Position numbers and translations under genes: made by a program
NCBI GenBank assembly: GCA_031291725.1
Contig: JARLIM010000024.1
Coordinates: 38,926 to 102,925, forward strand
DNA: 64,000 nucleotides
Reading direction: 5' to 3'
Source of the DNA: Acetobacteraceae bacterium
GTDB taxonomy: Bacteria > Pseudomonadota > Alphaproteobacteria > Acetobacterales > Acetobacteraceae
Shown: one piece after another, positions 16,917-25,971 of the stretch
How the letters are laid out: every line of letters begins with the position of its first letter
Position numbering within the stretch: the first letter of the stretch is position 1
The notes under the pieces: generated by a model
The model's database searches: none
Seen by the model: only the letters and a program-made list of their open reading frames with translations
Told to the model about the DNA's origin: nothing

Positions 16917-18539
16917 ATGATTCGCCTGGACAACATCACGAAGCAGAACGGCACCCGTCTGGTCTTCATCGAAGCCTCGGCCGCTCTGCAAAAGGGCGAA
17001 AAGATCGGCCTCGTCGGCCCCAACGGGGCGGGCAAAACCACGCTGTTCCGCATGATCACCGGCCAGGAGGAACCCGATGAGGGTCTGATCCTGACCGATC
17101 GCGGCATCACCATCGGCTTCTTCAGCCAGGATGTGGGTGAAATGGCCGGTCGCTCGGCGGTGGCCGAAGTGATGAACGGCGCTGGCCCGGTCAGCGAAGT
17201 GGGGGCAGAGCTGGCGGAACTTGAAGCTGCCATGGCGGACCCGGATCAGGCCGATAACCTGGACGCCATCATCGAACGCTTCGGCGAGGTGCAGGCCCGC
17301 TTCGAGGAACTGGACGGCTACGCCCTCGACGGCCGCGCCCGCGAAGTGCTTGACGGTCTGGGCTTCAGCCAGGAGATGATGAACGGCGATGTCGGCAAGC
17401 TCTCCGGCGGCTGGAAGATGCGCGTCGCCCTGGGCCGCATTCTGCTGATGCGCCCTGACGTGATGCTGCTCGATGAGCCGAGCAACCATTTGGATCTGGA
17501 AAGCCTGATCTGGCTGGAGCAATTCCTGGCAGGCTATGACGGCGCGCTGCTGATGACCTCGCATGATCGCGAATTCATGAACCGGGTGATCAACAAGGTC
17601 ATCGAAATCGATGGCGGCACGCTGACCTCCTTCACCGGCGATTACGAATTCTACGAAGCCCAGCGCGCGCTGAACGAAAAGCATCAACAGGCGCAATTCG
17701 AACGGCAACAGGCAATGCTGGCCAAGGAAATCAACTTCATCGAACGCTTCAAGGCCCGCGCCTCGCATGCCGCCCAGGTGCAAAGCCGGGTGAAGAAGCT
17801 CGACAAGATCGAGCGCGTCGAGCCGCCCAAGCGCCGCCAAACCGTGGCGTTCGAGTTCCGCCCTGCCCCGCGCTCGGGCGATGACGTGGCGAGCCTGAAG
17901 GGGGTTCACAAACGCTACGGCAGCAAGGTGATCTATGAGGGCCTCGATCTGCTGGTCCGCCGCAAGGAGCGCTGCTGTGTGCTCGGCGTCAATGGGGCGG
18001 GCAAATCCACCCTGCTCAAACTCGTCACCGGCACCACGGAACCCGATACCGGCAGCGTCACCCTCGGCGGCAGCGTGAAGATGGGCTATTTCGCGCAGCA
18101 CGCGATGGATCTGCTCGATGGCGAGAGCACGGTGTTCGAAACGCTGGACGCCACCTTCCCGCAGGCGGGCCAAGGCACGTTGCGCACGCTGGCCGGTGCC
18201 TTCGGCTTCTCCGGCGATGAGGTGGAGAAGAAATGCCGCGTGCTCTCCGGTGGCGAGAAGGCGCGTCTGGTGATGGCGCTGATGCTGTTCGATCCGCCGA
18301 ACTTCCTGGTGCTGGACGAGCCGACCAACCATTTGGACCTCGCCACGAAGGAAATGCTGATCACCGCGCTGTCGCAATTCGAAGGCACCATGCTGTTCGT
18401 CTCGCATGACCGCCACTTCCTCGCCGCCCTGTCCAACCGCGTGTTGGAACTGACGCCCGAGGGCATTCACATGTATGACGGTGGCTACACCGAATACGTC
18501 GCCCGCACCGGCCATGAGGCACCGGGTTTGCACGCATAA
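16917..18539 (+). CDS. ABC-F family ATPase (ribosome-associated type)
   Basis: A 540-residue soluble protein with two ABC domains and no membrane segment. First domain: Walker A GPNGAGKTTL near residue 39, signature LSGGWKMRVALGRIL, Walker B VMLLDEPSNHLDL. The inter-domain linker is a charged helix with KEINFIERFKARASHAAQVQSR and KLDKIE (about residues 275-305). Second domain: GVNGAGKSTLL, LSGGEKARLVMALML, FLVLDEPTNHLDLAT. ABC-F proteins act on ribosomes (EttA, Uup, YbiT) or protect them from antibiotics. The subfamily cannot be fixed, but the NHLDLATKEML/FEGTMLFVSHDRHF style resembles YbiT. Single gene with its own promoter, convergent with the helicase gene. Confidence 0.93.
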   Translation: MIRLDNITKQNGTRLVFIEASAALQKGEKIGLVGPNGAGKTTLFRMITGQEEPDEGLILTDRGITIGFFSQDVGEMAGRSAVAEVMNGAGPVSEVGAELAELEAAMADPDQADNLDAIIERFGEVQARFEELDGYALDGRAREVLDGLGFSQEMMNGDVGKLSGGWKMRVALGRILLMRPDVMLLDEPSNHLDLESLIWLEQFLAGYDGALLMTSHDREFMNRVINKVIEIDGGTLTSFTGDYEFYEAQRALNEKHQQAQFERQQAMLAKEINFIERFKARASHAAQVQSRVKKLDKIERVEPPKRRQTVAFEFRPAPRSGDDVASLKGVHKRYGSKVIYEGLDLLVRRKERCCVLGVNGAGKSTLLKLVTGTTEPDTGSVTLGGSVKMGYFAQHAMDLLDGESTVFETLDATFPQAGQGTLRTLAGAFGFSGDEVEKKCRVLSGGEKARLVMALMLFDPPNFLVLDEPTNHLDLATKEMLITALSQFEGTMLFVSHDRHFLAALSNRVLELTPEGIHMYDGGYTEYVARTGHEAPGLHA

Positions 18540-18540
18540 T

Positions 18541-18573
18541 GGGCGATCATTCAGGGCTGAAACGTCATCGCCC
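18541..18573. terminator. Hairpin between convergent ABC-F and helicase genes
   Basis: Outer arms GGGCGAT (18541-18547) and ATCGCCC (18567-18573) enclose an inner hairpin TTCAG-GG-CTGAA (18550-18561). No T-run follows on either strand, so it would be a weak or factor-assisted bidirectional terminator in the 37-base gap. Confidence 0.35.
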
Positions 18574-18576
18574 GCC

Positions 18577-21500
18577 CTATGCCGCCACCCGCTCCTCGGC
18601 CATTCCGAACAGGAACTCCATATCGTCCAATTCGATGGCGGCCAAATCGCCATCCTCCGTCAGCGCAATATTGGCCAAATCCGCCTTGCGTTGCTGCAAT
18701 TCCACAATCCGATCTTCCACCGTGTCGGCGGCAATCAGCTTGTAGACGAACACCGATTTCGTCTGGCCGATCCGATGCGCACGATCCGATGCCTGATCCT
18801 CCACCGCCGGGTTCCACCACGGATCGTAATGGATCACCGTATCGGCCGATGTCAGGTTCAACCCGCGCCCGCCCGCCTTGAGGCTGATCAGGAACAGCTT
18901 CACCTCCCCGCTCTCGAACGCGCGCACCGGCTCGGCGCGATCGCGTGTGTCGCCGCGCAATTCAGCAAACGCGATCCCGGCCTCCGCCAGACGTGGCTTG
19001 ATCAGATCCAGCATTGAGGTGAATTGCGAGAACAGCAGAATGCGGCGCCCCTCGGGGATCATCTCCTCGATCATCTCCATCAGATCATCGAGCTTGCTCG
19101 ACGTCTCCACCTCGCGGGCGGCGGCCAGCTTGACCAGACGTGGATCGCAGCAGACCTGGCGCAATTTCAGCAGCGCATCGAGAACCACGATCTGGCTCTG
19201 TGCGGCATCGAGGCCGGCGATCTGTTCGCGCACCTTCTCATACAGCGTGCCACGGATGGTGTCGTAGAGTTCGCGCTGCTCGGCGGCCAGATTGATCCGG
19301 CGCAGAATGGTGTGCTTGGGCGGCAGATCGGTCGCCACATCCGCCTTCGTCCGCCGCAACAGAAACGGCTTGATCCGCCGCGCCAGATGCACCCGGCGCA
19401 CATTGTCGTTGTTCTTCTCAATCGGCGTGCGGAATCGCTTTGTGAAGGTTTTGCGATCCCCCAACAGGCCCGGCATCAGGAAGGCGAATTCCGACCACAA
19501 CTCGCCCAGATGATTCTCAATCGGCGTGCCCGACAGACAGAGCCGGTGGCGGGTGGTGAGTTGGCAGACGGCTTTGGTCGCTTTCGACTCTGGGCTTTTG
19601 ATCACCTGCGCCTCATCCAGCACCACCAGATGCCAAGGGATGAGCTGCATCTCCTCGATATCGCGCGTCAGCACGGTGTAGGTGGTCAGCACCACATGCA
19701 CGCCCTCCAACGCGGCGCGCAGCGCGTGGCGTTCCTGGCCGTGCAGGGTGATGGTGGTCAGATGCGGGGCGAATTTCTTCAACTCGCCCTGCCAATTCGC
19801 AACCAGACTGGTCGGCAGCACGATCAGCACCGGACGATCCAGTCGGCCCTGCGCCTGTTCGATGGCGATATGCGCAATGGTCTGTGCGGTTTTGCCCAGG
19901 CCCATATCGTCGGCCAGGAAGCCGCCCAGATGATGGCTGCGCAGATGTTGCAGCCAATCCACGCCCTGCTGCTGATACGGGCGCAACGTGGCGCGAAACT
20001 CTGGCGGAATAACAGCGGGCGCAATCTCCGCCGTGTCACGAAACCGCGCCGTATAGGCGGCAATCGCGTCGGCATTCTCCCAGCGTGTGGTGAGCAGATC
20101 CTCCAGATCCAACACGCTCGCCACTTCGGCCTCTTCCAGCACCAACATGCCGTCATCGCGGCGCTGGGCGGTGGCAAGCAGGTCTTCCATCACCGTCAGC
20201 AACCGGCGAATGCGATCGGCGGGCAGTTTCAGAATGCGGCCATCTTCGAGGCTGGTGATCAATTCACCATCGACAATCTGTGCGGCATCCATGCCGCCGC
20301 ATTCCAACAGACGGGAGAGGATCGGCAGCATGGCCGTGCGCTTGCCGTCGATATCGATGCCGAAATCCAGCGAGAAACTGCCGCTGTCCGCGTCCGCCAC
20401 CCGCACATCGTAATCGCCGACATTCTGCACTGCGACAGGGCCGAACGCCGCATCGATCTCGGCGCGCCAGCCCAAAGCCTGCAAGGCAGGCACCCGCTCG
20501 GCGATGAAAATCTGCCAGCGCTCCGCCGCATCGCGACCGCGATGAACGAACACCATGCGGCCTTTGGCCCCGGCCTGCTCGGAAATCCGCATCTCGACGA
20601 AACCATCCTGGCGCAGCAACTCCAACGCCGCCGCCTCCGCCGCCCGGTCACGCCGCACGAAGCTCTGCTGGCCTTTCACGTCGCTCACCTGCCGGGCGGC
20701 GATGAATTGCCGCTCATCCTCCGGCGTGGTGATGGTGCCGTCATAGTCGAAATCCAGCATCAGCGCGTCGATCTGCATCATGTGGCCGAACGGGTCGGGA
20801 TAGTTCATTTGCCGAAGACGCAGCACCACGGTGAGCGGTCGCTCCAGAATCACCGGCGCGACGGCATTGATCACCGGCGGGGCTTTCGGCTCCGGCGGGC
20901 GCACACTGGGGCGGAATTTCGCGGGCTTCAGCGGTGGGGGCGTGGCGCGTTGGAAGGTGGGATGTGAGCGCGGGGCGTTGTCGCGCAGGGGACGCAACGG
21001 AGCGACTGGCGTGGCAGTCGGTGCCGCCGCGCGCACCGCCACCTGACGCAGCCGCACGCGGCCGATTTCGCCGGTTGCCGCATCGACATACCACGGCCCG
21101 GCATCGCCCAGGATCACCGCCGATTTCGGCGGCAGATCGGGCGGCGTGTTGGCCTGGAAAATCCGCTCGGCCCCCAACACCAGCTTCTTGCCGGTGGCCG
21201 CCCAGCGCGCCCGACCAATTCGCCCCAACAGCCCAAGCACGGAGGTGACGTTGTTGGGGGCGACGGGCGTGCGGCTGGCCTCTCCACTGCCGAGCAGCTT
21301 GGCCATCATGCGGGTGGTCTCACTGCTGGAGCGTGCCGCCAGCACGCGCGATGGCGTGGTGGGCTCGACGCGGCCGCTGCGCTCACCGATCAGAATGCAG
21401 GTGACGAAACAGGCATGCGGCGGCTCACCCGGCGAGAGCTCAAACACCAGATTCTGCCGCTCCTCATTCGCCACTTCCGTCAGCCCGGCCATCGGTGAGA

Positions 21501-21804
21501 CGGCGGCGGGGGTGGCTTTGCGCAGCGAGGGGAAGCGATCGAGGGCGGCCAGTGCCCCCGCCGCCAGATGCGAGCAGCCGGATTGTCCGCAGCTGCATGT
21601 GTTGTTGAACACCACGCGATGGCCCATCGATTGCGGGATGATCGTGCCGGTGAAGTGCTGCCCGGCACTTTCCACCGACACCCCAATCGACTCCTCGTTC
21701 AATGTCAGCTTCACCGCGCCGAGCAGCGCCAGCGAGCGCCCGCGCGTGAGCGCCTTGGCGTCGAAGATTCGGTTGAGATCCTGGGACGAAAACAAAGTCA
21801 GCAT
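18577..21804 (-). CDS. SNF2-family DEAD/DEAH-like helicase with N-terminal SWIM zinc finger
   Basis: A 1075-residue Swi2/Snf2 ATPase. The SWIM motif CxCx4CxH is intact at C70, C72, C77 and H79. After a long linker with Pro-rich stretches (about residues 265-330) the RecA-like lobes follow: DDMGLGKTAQTIAHIA near residue 632, LPTSLVANWQGELKKFAP, DEAQ (near 729) and SGTPIENHLGELWSEF. The C-terminal lobe carries LLFSQFTSMLDLI, SLKAGGRGLNLTSADTVIHYDPWWNPAVEDQASDRAHRIGQ (near 975-1010) and KLIAADTVEDRI. Such proteins are RapA/HepA relatives that remodel protein-DNA or polymerase complexes. The role in this organism is unknown. Single gene, no partner gene of a defence system next to it. Confidence 0.93.
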   Translation of the reverse strand: MLTLFSSQDLNRIFDAKALTRGRSLALLGAVKLTLNEESIGVSVESAGQHFTGTIIPQSMGHRVVFNNTCSCGQSGCSHLAAGALAALDRFPSLRKATPAAVSPMAGLTEVANEERQNLVFELSPGEPPHACFVTCILIGERSGRVEPTTPSRVLAARSSSETTRMMAKLLGSGEASRTPVAPNNVTSVLGLLGRIGRARWAATGKKLVLGAERIFQANTPPDLPPKSAVILGDAGPWYVDAATGEIGRVRLRQVAVRAAAPTATPVAPLRPLRDNAPRSHPTFQRATPPPLKPAKFRPSVRPPEPKAPPVINAVAPVILERPLTVVLRLRQMNYPDPFGHMMQIDALMLDFDYDGTITTPEDERQFIAARQVSDVKGQQSFVRRDRAAEAAALELLRQDGFVEMRISEQAGAKGRMVFVHRGRDAAERWQIFIAERVPALQALGWRAEIDAAFGPVAVQNVGDYDVRVADADSGSFSLDFGIDIDGKRTAMLPILSRLLECGGMDAAQIVDGELITSLEDGRILKLPADRIRRLLTVMEDLLATAQRRDDGMLVLEEAEVASVLDLEDLLTTRWENADAIAAYTARFRDTAEIAPAVIPPEFRATLRPYQQQGVDWLQHLRSHHLGGFLADDMGLGKTAQTIAHIAIEQAQGRLDRPVLIVLPTSLVANWQGELKKFAPHLTTITLHGQERHALRAALEGVHVVLTTYTVLTRDIEEMQLIPWHLVVLDEAQVIKSPESKATKAVCQLTTRHRLCLSGTPIENHLGELWSEFAFLMPGLLGDRKTFTKRFRTPIEKNNDNVRRVHLARRIKPFLLRRTKADVATDLPPKHTILRRINLAAEQRELYDTIRGTLYEKVREQIAGLDAAQSQIVVLDALLKLRQVCCDPRLVKLAAAREVETSSKLDDLMEMIEEMIPEGRRILLFSQFTSMLDLIKPRLAEAGIAFAELRGDTRDRAEPVRAFESGEVKLFLISLKAGGRGLNLTSADTVIHYDPWWNPAVEDQASDRAHRIGQTKSVFVYKLIAADTVEDRIVELQQRKADLANIALTEDGDLAAIELDDMEFLFGMAEERVAA

Positions 21805-22202
21805 CAGAACATCGCGGCTTTCGGGGCTGGAAGGGCGGCAGAATCACGGGGCCCAGCTTGTAGCAGATGAAATCCGCCACGTCCGGTCCTGCATCCACGT
21901 TTGTTTTGCCCGCGCCCGCTTGCTGATGCCGACAATGGCCGACACCGCCCCGCCATGTCGCGCGTCTCCCCACTGCACGCATCGTTGGCGGGATGGATCG
22001 GCCATGTGCGCGTGATGGATGATGACGTCATCGGCACCTTGCCGCAGGGGCTGGCATGCATGGCGGTGGTGCTGGCGCTGTCCACCCCGTCCTTCCCCTA
22101 TTTCGAACGTCCGGCGCAAAATTGGCTGAAACAACTGCCTATTCACACACCTCGTCCTCGCGCTAGCCTCCTGATACAAAATCAAAAAGGGAGGAGGACA
22201 CT
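21805..22202. other. 398-bp gap between helicase and orphan substrate-binding protein
   Basis: Holds the helicase 5' flank, a possible decayed acyltransferase tail (about 22030-22150) and the leader of the SBP gene with a strong ribosome site. No intact gene is recognised. Confidence 0.5.
22030..22150 (+). pseudogene. Possible relic of an acyltransferase-3 (OafA-like) C-terminus
   Basis: One forward frame reads GLACMAVVLALSTPSFPYFERPAQNW, which resembles the last hydrophobic segment and the (F/V)E-(R/K)-P-x-x-x-W tail of acyltransferase family 3 proteins. No start, no upstream membrane segments and no proper stop are present, since the frame runs on into the SBP start. It may be a fragment left by deletion or simply chance. 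The similarity was judged by eye. Confidence 0.25.
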
Positions 22203-23417
22203 ATGAGTTCCTTGCAGATCGGTCGCCGTACACTCTTGGCCGGCACCGCAGGTTTGGCCACCGCCGCCCCATTCCGTCGGCTGCGTGCGGCGGAGGTTGG
22301 CCCGGTGCGCATTGGCATTCTCAACGACGAAAACGGCCCCTATGCCGCATCCTCCGGCAGCGGCTCGGTGCTCGCCGCCCGCATGGCGATTGCCGATTTC
22401 GGCCCCACCGTGCTGGGCCGCCCGATTGAGATCGTGCATGGCGATACGCTCAACAAGCCAGACGTTGCCTCCGCCATCGCCCGGCGCTGGTTCGACGAGA
22501 TGGATGTGGACATGATCACCGATCTGCCCGTCACCCCGATTGCCGCGGCCGTGCAGCAAGTGGCGGTGCAGAAGGGCCGCTCGGTGATCATCACCGCGGC
22601 GGCGGTGACGGAGTTTACCTCCAAAGCCTGCGCGCCCACCTCCATCCATTGGGCCGACGATACCCACGCACTGACCACCGGCGTGGTCCGCCCCATCGTG
22701 CAGCATGGTGGCAAAAGCTGGTTTTTCATCACGGTGGACATGGCGTTCGGCACCGCGTTGGAGAAGGAATCAGCCGCCATCATCGAAGCCGGCGGTGGTA
22801 AATTCCTCGGCTCTGCGCGCTTCCCCCTGGGCGCCACCGATTTCTCGTCGATGATTCTGCAAGCGCAGAATTCCGGTGCGGACGTGATCGGTCTGGCGGC
22901 GGTGGGGGGTGAGTTGGTCAACCTGATCAAGCAGGCCAATGAATTTGGCATCACGCATGGCGGCAAGCAGACCTTGGCGGGCTTCCTGATCTATCTGACC
23001 GATATCCACGCCTTGGGGCTGGACGTCGCCAACAGCTTCATCCTGCCGTCCAGTTTCTATTGGGATCAGAACGATCAAGCGCGCGCATGGTCCAAGCGGT
23101 TCTTCGCCGAACAGAAGGCAATACCGACACGCAGTCAGGCGACGATCTATTCGGTCACGACGCATTTCCTGAAATCGATGGCCCACGCAGGCACCCGCGA
23201 CCCGCTGGCGGTCAACAAGGCGATGCGCGCGCTGCCGGCAGAATATCACGGCAACCCGACCACCATCCGCGCCGATGGCCGCGCGCTGTATAACGTCTCG
23301 CTCTATAAGGTTAAAAGCAAGGCGGAGAGTAAAATGCCGTGGGATTACTACCAGTTGCAAGGCACGATGCCCGCCTCTGAAGCGTTCCAGGCGATGACGC
23401 CGAGTTGCGCCAGCTAA
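22203..23417 (+). CDS. Orphan ABC transporter substrate-binding protein (HAAT/amide-type)
   Basis: A 404-residue periplasmic binding protein of the Peripla_BP_6/urea-amide group. The twin-arginine-like leader (R8-R9-T-L-L-A-G) ends near A30, before VGPVRIGILNDENGPYAASSGSGSVLAARMAI. DTLNKPDVASAIARRW and the long central domain match the family. The ribosome site GGGAGGAGGA lies 5 bases before the ATG at 22203. No permease or ATPase genes adjoin it, so it would have to feed a transporter elsewhere, for instance a system like the Liv importer at 4.2-8.7 kb. It ends 160 bases before the P450 gene, separated by a palindromic repeat, so co-transcription is uncertain. Confidence 0.9.
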   Translation: MSSLQIGRRTLLAGTAGLATAAPFRRLRAAEVGPVRIGILNDENGPYAASSGSGSVLAARMAIADFGPTVLGRPIEIVHGDTLNKPDVASAIARRWFDEMDVDMITDLPVTPIAAAVQQVAVQKGRSVIITAAAVTEFTSKACAPTSIHWADDTHALTTGVVRPIVQHGGKSWFFITVDMAFGTALEKESAAIIEAGGGKFLGSARFPLGATDFSSMILQAQNSGADVIGLAAVGGELVNLIKQANEFGITHGGKQTLAGFLIYLTDIHALGLDVANSFILPSSFYWDQNDQARAWSKRFFAEQKAIPTRSQATIYSVTTHFLKSMAHAGTRDPLAVNKAMRALPAEYHGNPTTIRADGRALYNVSLYKVKSKAESKMPWDYYQLQGTMPASEAFQAMTPSCAS

Positions 23418-23434
23418 ACCGCATCCTTCCATAT

Positions 23435-23521
23435 CGTCATGGCGCGCGCAGTGTTGCAATCCAGGAGGAACGTCAAGCGACTCCTGGAGTACCACGGCGG
23501 CGGCACCGCCGCGCAATGACG
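23435..23521. repeat. 87-bp imperfect palindromic intergenic repeat
   Basis: Ends CGTCATGGCGCG and CGCGCAATGACG are near-perfect inverted copies. Inside are CCAGGAG (23461-23467) and CTCCTGG (23481-23487), and a GGCGG-CA-CCGCC hairpin near 23498-23510. This is the look of dispersed REP/BIME-like palindromes of alphaproteobacteria (inverted ends carrying a GTCATTGCG-like motif). No second copy was found in this window by eye. It may fold in RNA and reduce read-through from the SBP gene into the P450 gene. Confidence 0.6.
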
Positions 23522-23576
23522 AGGGGGGATATCGGCTACAGCCGAATTCACAACGATAAAACCGGGATGTTGTCCG

Positions 23577-25934
23577 ATGGTTGACGCTGCCGCCGCCCCC
23601 GCCGCCACACAAGGCTGCCCGTTTCATGCGGCGGCGGCCAAACCCGCCCTCGGCCCCACCGGCTGCCCGATTTCCGCCGAGGCGGCCGCTTTTGACGTCT
23701 TCGACAGCCCATTCCAGCCCGACCCCGCCGAAGCCTTGCGCTGGGCCCGCGCGCAGGAGCCGGTGTTCTACAGCCCCAGGACCGGCTATTGGGTCGTCGC
23801 CCGCTATGACGACGTAAAAGCCGTCTTTCGCGACAATGAGAGCTTTTCACCGCAAAACGCGCTGGAGAAGGTCACCCCCTTCGTGCCCGAGGCACAGGCG
23901 GTGCTGGAACGCTATAACTACGCGATGAACCGCACGCTGGTGAATGAGGACGAGCCCGCGCATCTCGAACGCCGCCGCGCGCTGATGCATTCCTTCATCC
24001 CGACCGAACTCGAACATCACGTGCCCATGGTGCGCAAACTCGCCCGCGACTATGTGGATCGGCTGGTCGATCGGGGCGAGGCCGATCTGGTCGATGAGAT
24101 GCTGTGGGAAATTCCGCTCACCGTGGCGCTGCATTTCCTCGGCATTCCCGAAAGCGACATGCAGACATTGCGGCGCTATTCGGTGGCGCATTCGGTCAAC
24201 ACCTGGGGCCGCCCATCGCCCGACCAGCAAATGGCGGTGGCGGAGTCAGTGGGCAAATTCTGGCAACTGGCGGGCGACGTGCTGGAGCGGATGCGGCAGA
24301 ACCCGTCCGGTCATGGCTGGATGGAATACGCCATCCGGGTGCAACGCGAATTGCCCGAGGTGGTGACGGATTCCTATCTGCATTCGATGATGATGGCCGG
24401 CCTCGTCGCCGCCCATGAAACCTCCGCCCTCGCCTCGGCCAACGCCCTGCGCCTGCTGCTTTCGCGCCGCGATGTGTGGAACGCGTTGTGCCGCGATGCG
24501 TCGCTGATCCCCAATGCGGTCGAGGAATGCCTGCGCCTGTCCGGCTCCATCGTGGCGTGGCGGCGGGTGGCGCTGATGGAGACGGTGGTGGGCGGCGTTA
24601 CGATTCCGCAAGGGGCGCGTCTGCTGATCGTGATGAATTCGGCCAATCATGACGAGCGCCATTTCGAAAACCCCGATGAATTGGACATCTACCGCGACAA
24701 CACCACCGACCATCTCAGCTTCGGCTATGGCAGCCATCAATGCATGGGCAAGAACGTCGCCCGGATGGAAATCCGCATCTTTCTTGAAGAACTCACCCGT
24801 CGCCTGCCGCATATGGAATTGGTGCCCGAGCAGGATTTCGCCTCGCAGCCCAACATCTCCTTCCGCGGCCCGGAGCATCTGCTGGTGCGCTGGGATCCGG
24901 CGCAGAACCCGGAACGGCAAGACCCGTCGCGCCGCCAGCCCCGGATGGATTTCCCCATCGGCGCCCCCCGCAACCGCGACCTGGCACGCAGCGTCACCGT
25001 CACCGGCATCGAGACGGTGGCCGAGGATATTATCCTGCTCACGCTGAAATACCCTGGGCAATCCACAGACGGCCGCGCTCTGCCCGGCTGGTCGCCCGGC
25101 GCGCATATCGATGTGATCGCAGGCCCCTATAGCCGCAAATACTCCCTCTGCGGCGATCCGGCACGCAGCGATATCTATCAGATCGCCATCCTGAAAGACC
25201 CGGCCAGCCGCGGCGGATCCGCCTATTTGCACGATGCGGTGGCGGTGGGTGACGTGCTCCGCATCCGGGGGCCGAAGAACCATTTCCGGCTGGACGAGAC
25301 GGCGGAGGATTATATCCTCGTCGCGGGCGGCATCGGCATCACGCCGATCATCGCGATCGCCGACCGCCTGAAATCCCTCGGACGCCGCTATCATCTTCAC
25401 TATGCCGGACGCACCGAGGCCAGCATGGCGCTGCTGGATCGTCTGGCGCGCGATCATGGCGACAATCTCACCCTGCACATCAAGCAGCATGGCGGGCGGC
25501 TCTCGGTTGCGGCGATTGTGGCGCAGGCGCAGGGCGGCGCGCAGATCTATGCCTGCGGGCCGGAAAATCTGCTCAACGACCTCGCCGCCCAGATGGTCGA
25601 GCGGGCAGAGCAACTGCACATCGAACATTTCGCCGCCACCGGCTCGCAGCTCGACCCATCACGGGAGATCGGTTTCGACGTGCGTCTGCAAGACACCGGG
25701 CTGACCTTGCACGTCGCCCCGGATCAGACGCTGCTCGACGCCCTCTGGGCGGCCGGGATCGACGTGACGAGCGATTGCGGCGAGGGGCTGTGCGGCACCT
25801 GTGAGGTGCGGGTGGTGGCAGGCGAGGTGGAGCATCGCGACCGCGTGCTGAGTGCCGCCGAACGACGCTGCGGCGACCGGATAATGGCGTGCTGCTCGCG
25901 TGCCAAGGGTGGGGAATTGGTGTTGGCGGTGTGA
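23577..25934 (+). CDS. Self-sufficient cytochrome P450 fused to a phthalate-dioxygenase-reductase-type module (CYP116B-like)
   Basis: A 785-residue single-chain monooxygenase. The P450 domain (about 1-445) has the I-helix acid-alcohol pair in AAHETSA (E281), the K-helix ECLRLSG region and the heme loop FGYGSHQCMGKN with the thiolate at C389. A linker leads to an FMN/NAD(P)H reductase (about 465-690: SRKYSLCGDP, VAGGIGITPI) and a C-terminal plant-type ferredoxin with C734, C739, C742 and C772 (Cx4Cx2Cx29C). This heme-FMN-2Fe2S order defines the class VII fusions such as P450-RhF. They hydroxylate or O/N-dealkylate varied small molecules without separate redox partners. It is convergent with the AlkS-like regulator gene. 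Substrate unknown; a link to fatty-acid or alkane use is only contextual. Confidence 0.95.
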   Translation: MVDAAAAPAATQGCPFHAAAAKPALGPTGCPISAEAAAFDVFDSPFQPDPAEALRWARAQEPVFYSPRTGYWVVARYDDVKAVFRDNESFSPQNALEKVTPFVPEAQAVLERYNYAMNRTLVNEDEPAHLERRRALMHSFIPTELEHHVPMVRKLARDYVDRLVDRGEADLVDEMLWEIPLTVALHFLGIPESDMQTLRRYSVAHSVNTWGRPSPDQQMAVAESVGKFWQLAGDVLERMRQNPSGHGWMEYAIRVQRELPEVVTDSYLHSMMMAGLVAAHETSALASANALRLLLSRRDVWNALCRDASLIPNAVEECLRLSGSIVAWRRVALMETVVGGVTIPQGARLLIVMNSANHDERHFENPDELDIYRDNTTDHLSFGYGSHQCMGKNVARMEIRIFLEELTRRLPHMELVPEQDFASQPNISFRGPEHLLVRWDPAQNPERQDPSRRQPRMDFPIGAPRNRDLARSVTVTGIETVAEDIILLTLKYPGQSTDGRALPGWSPGAHIDVIAGPYSRKYSLCGDPARSDIYQIAILKDPASRGGSAYLHDAVAVGDVLRIRGPKNHFRLDETAEDYILVAGGIGITPIIAIADRLKSLGRRYHLHYAGRTEASMALLDRLARDHGDNLTLHIKQHGGRLSVAAIVAQAQGGAQIYACGPENLLNDLAAQMVERAEQLHIEHFAATGSQLDPSREIGFDVRLQDTGLTLHVAPDQTLLDALWAAGIDVTSDCGEGLCGTCEVRVVAGEVEHRDRVLSAAERRCGDRIMACCSRAKGGELVLAV

Positions 25935-25971
25935 TCTGCCATCGCCATCACCTCAGATCGTCGCAGGCGCC

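Noticed and set aside
16815..18653. A 612-codon minus-strand frame opposite the ABC-F gene
   Set aside because: Shadow frame; the ABC-F protein on the plus strand is complete.
19024..20967. A 647-codon forward frame opposite the SNF2 helicase
   Set aside because: Shadow frame; the helicase on the other strand has all expected motifs over the same span.
18577..21804. SNF2 helicase as part of a phage-defence island
   Set aside because: No nuclease, methylase, PLD or integrase-type partner gene lies beside it. Neighbours are an ABC-F gene and an orphan binding protein.
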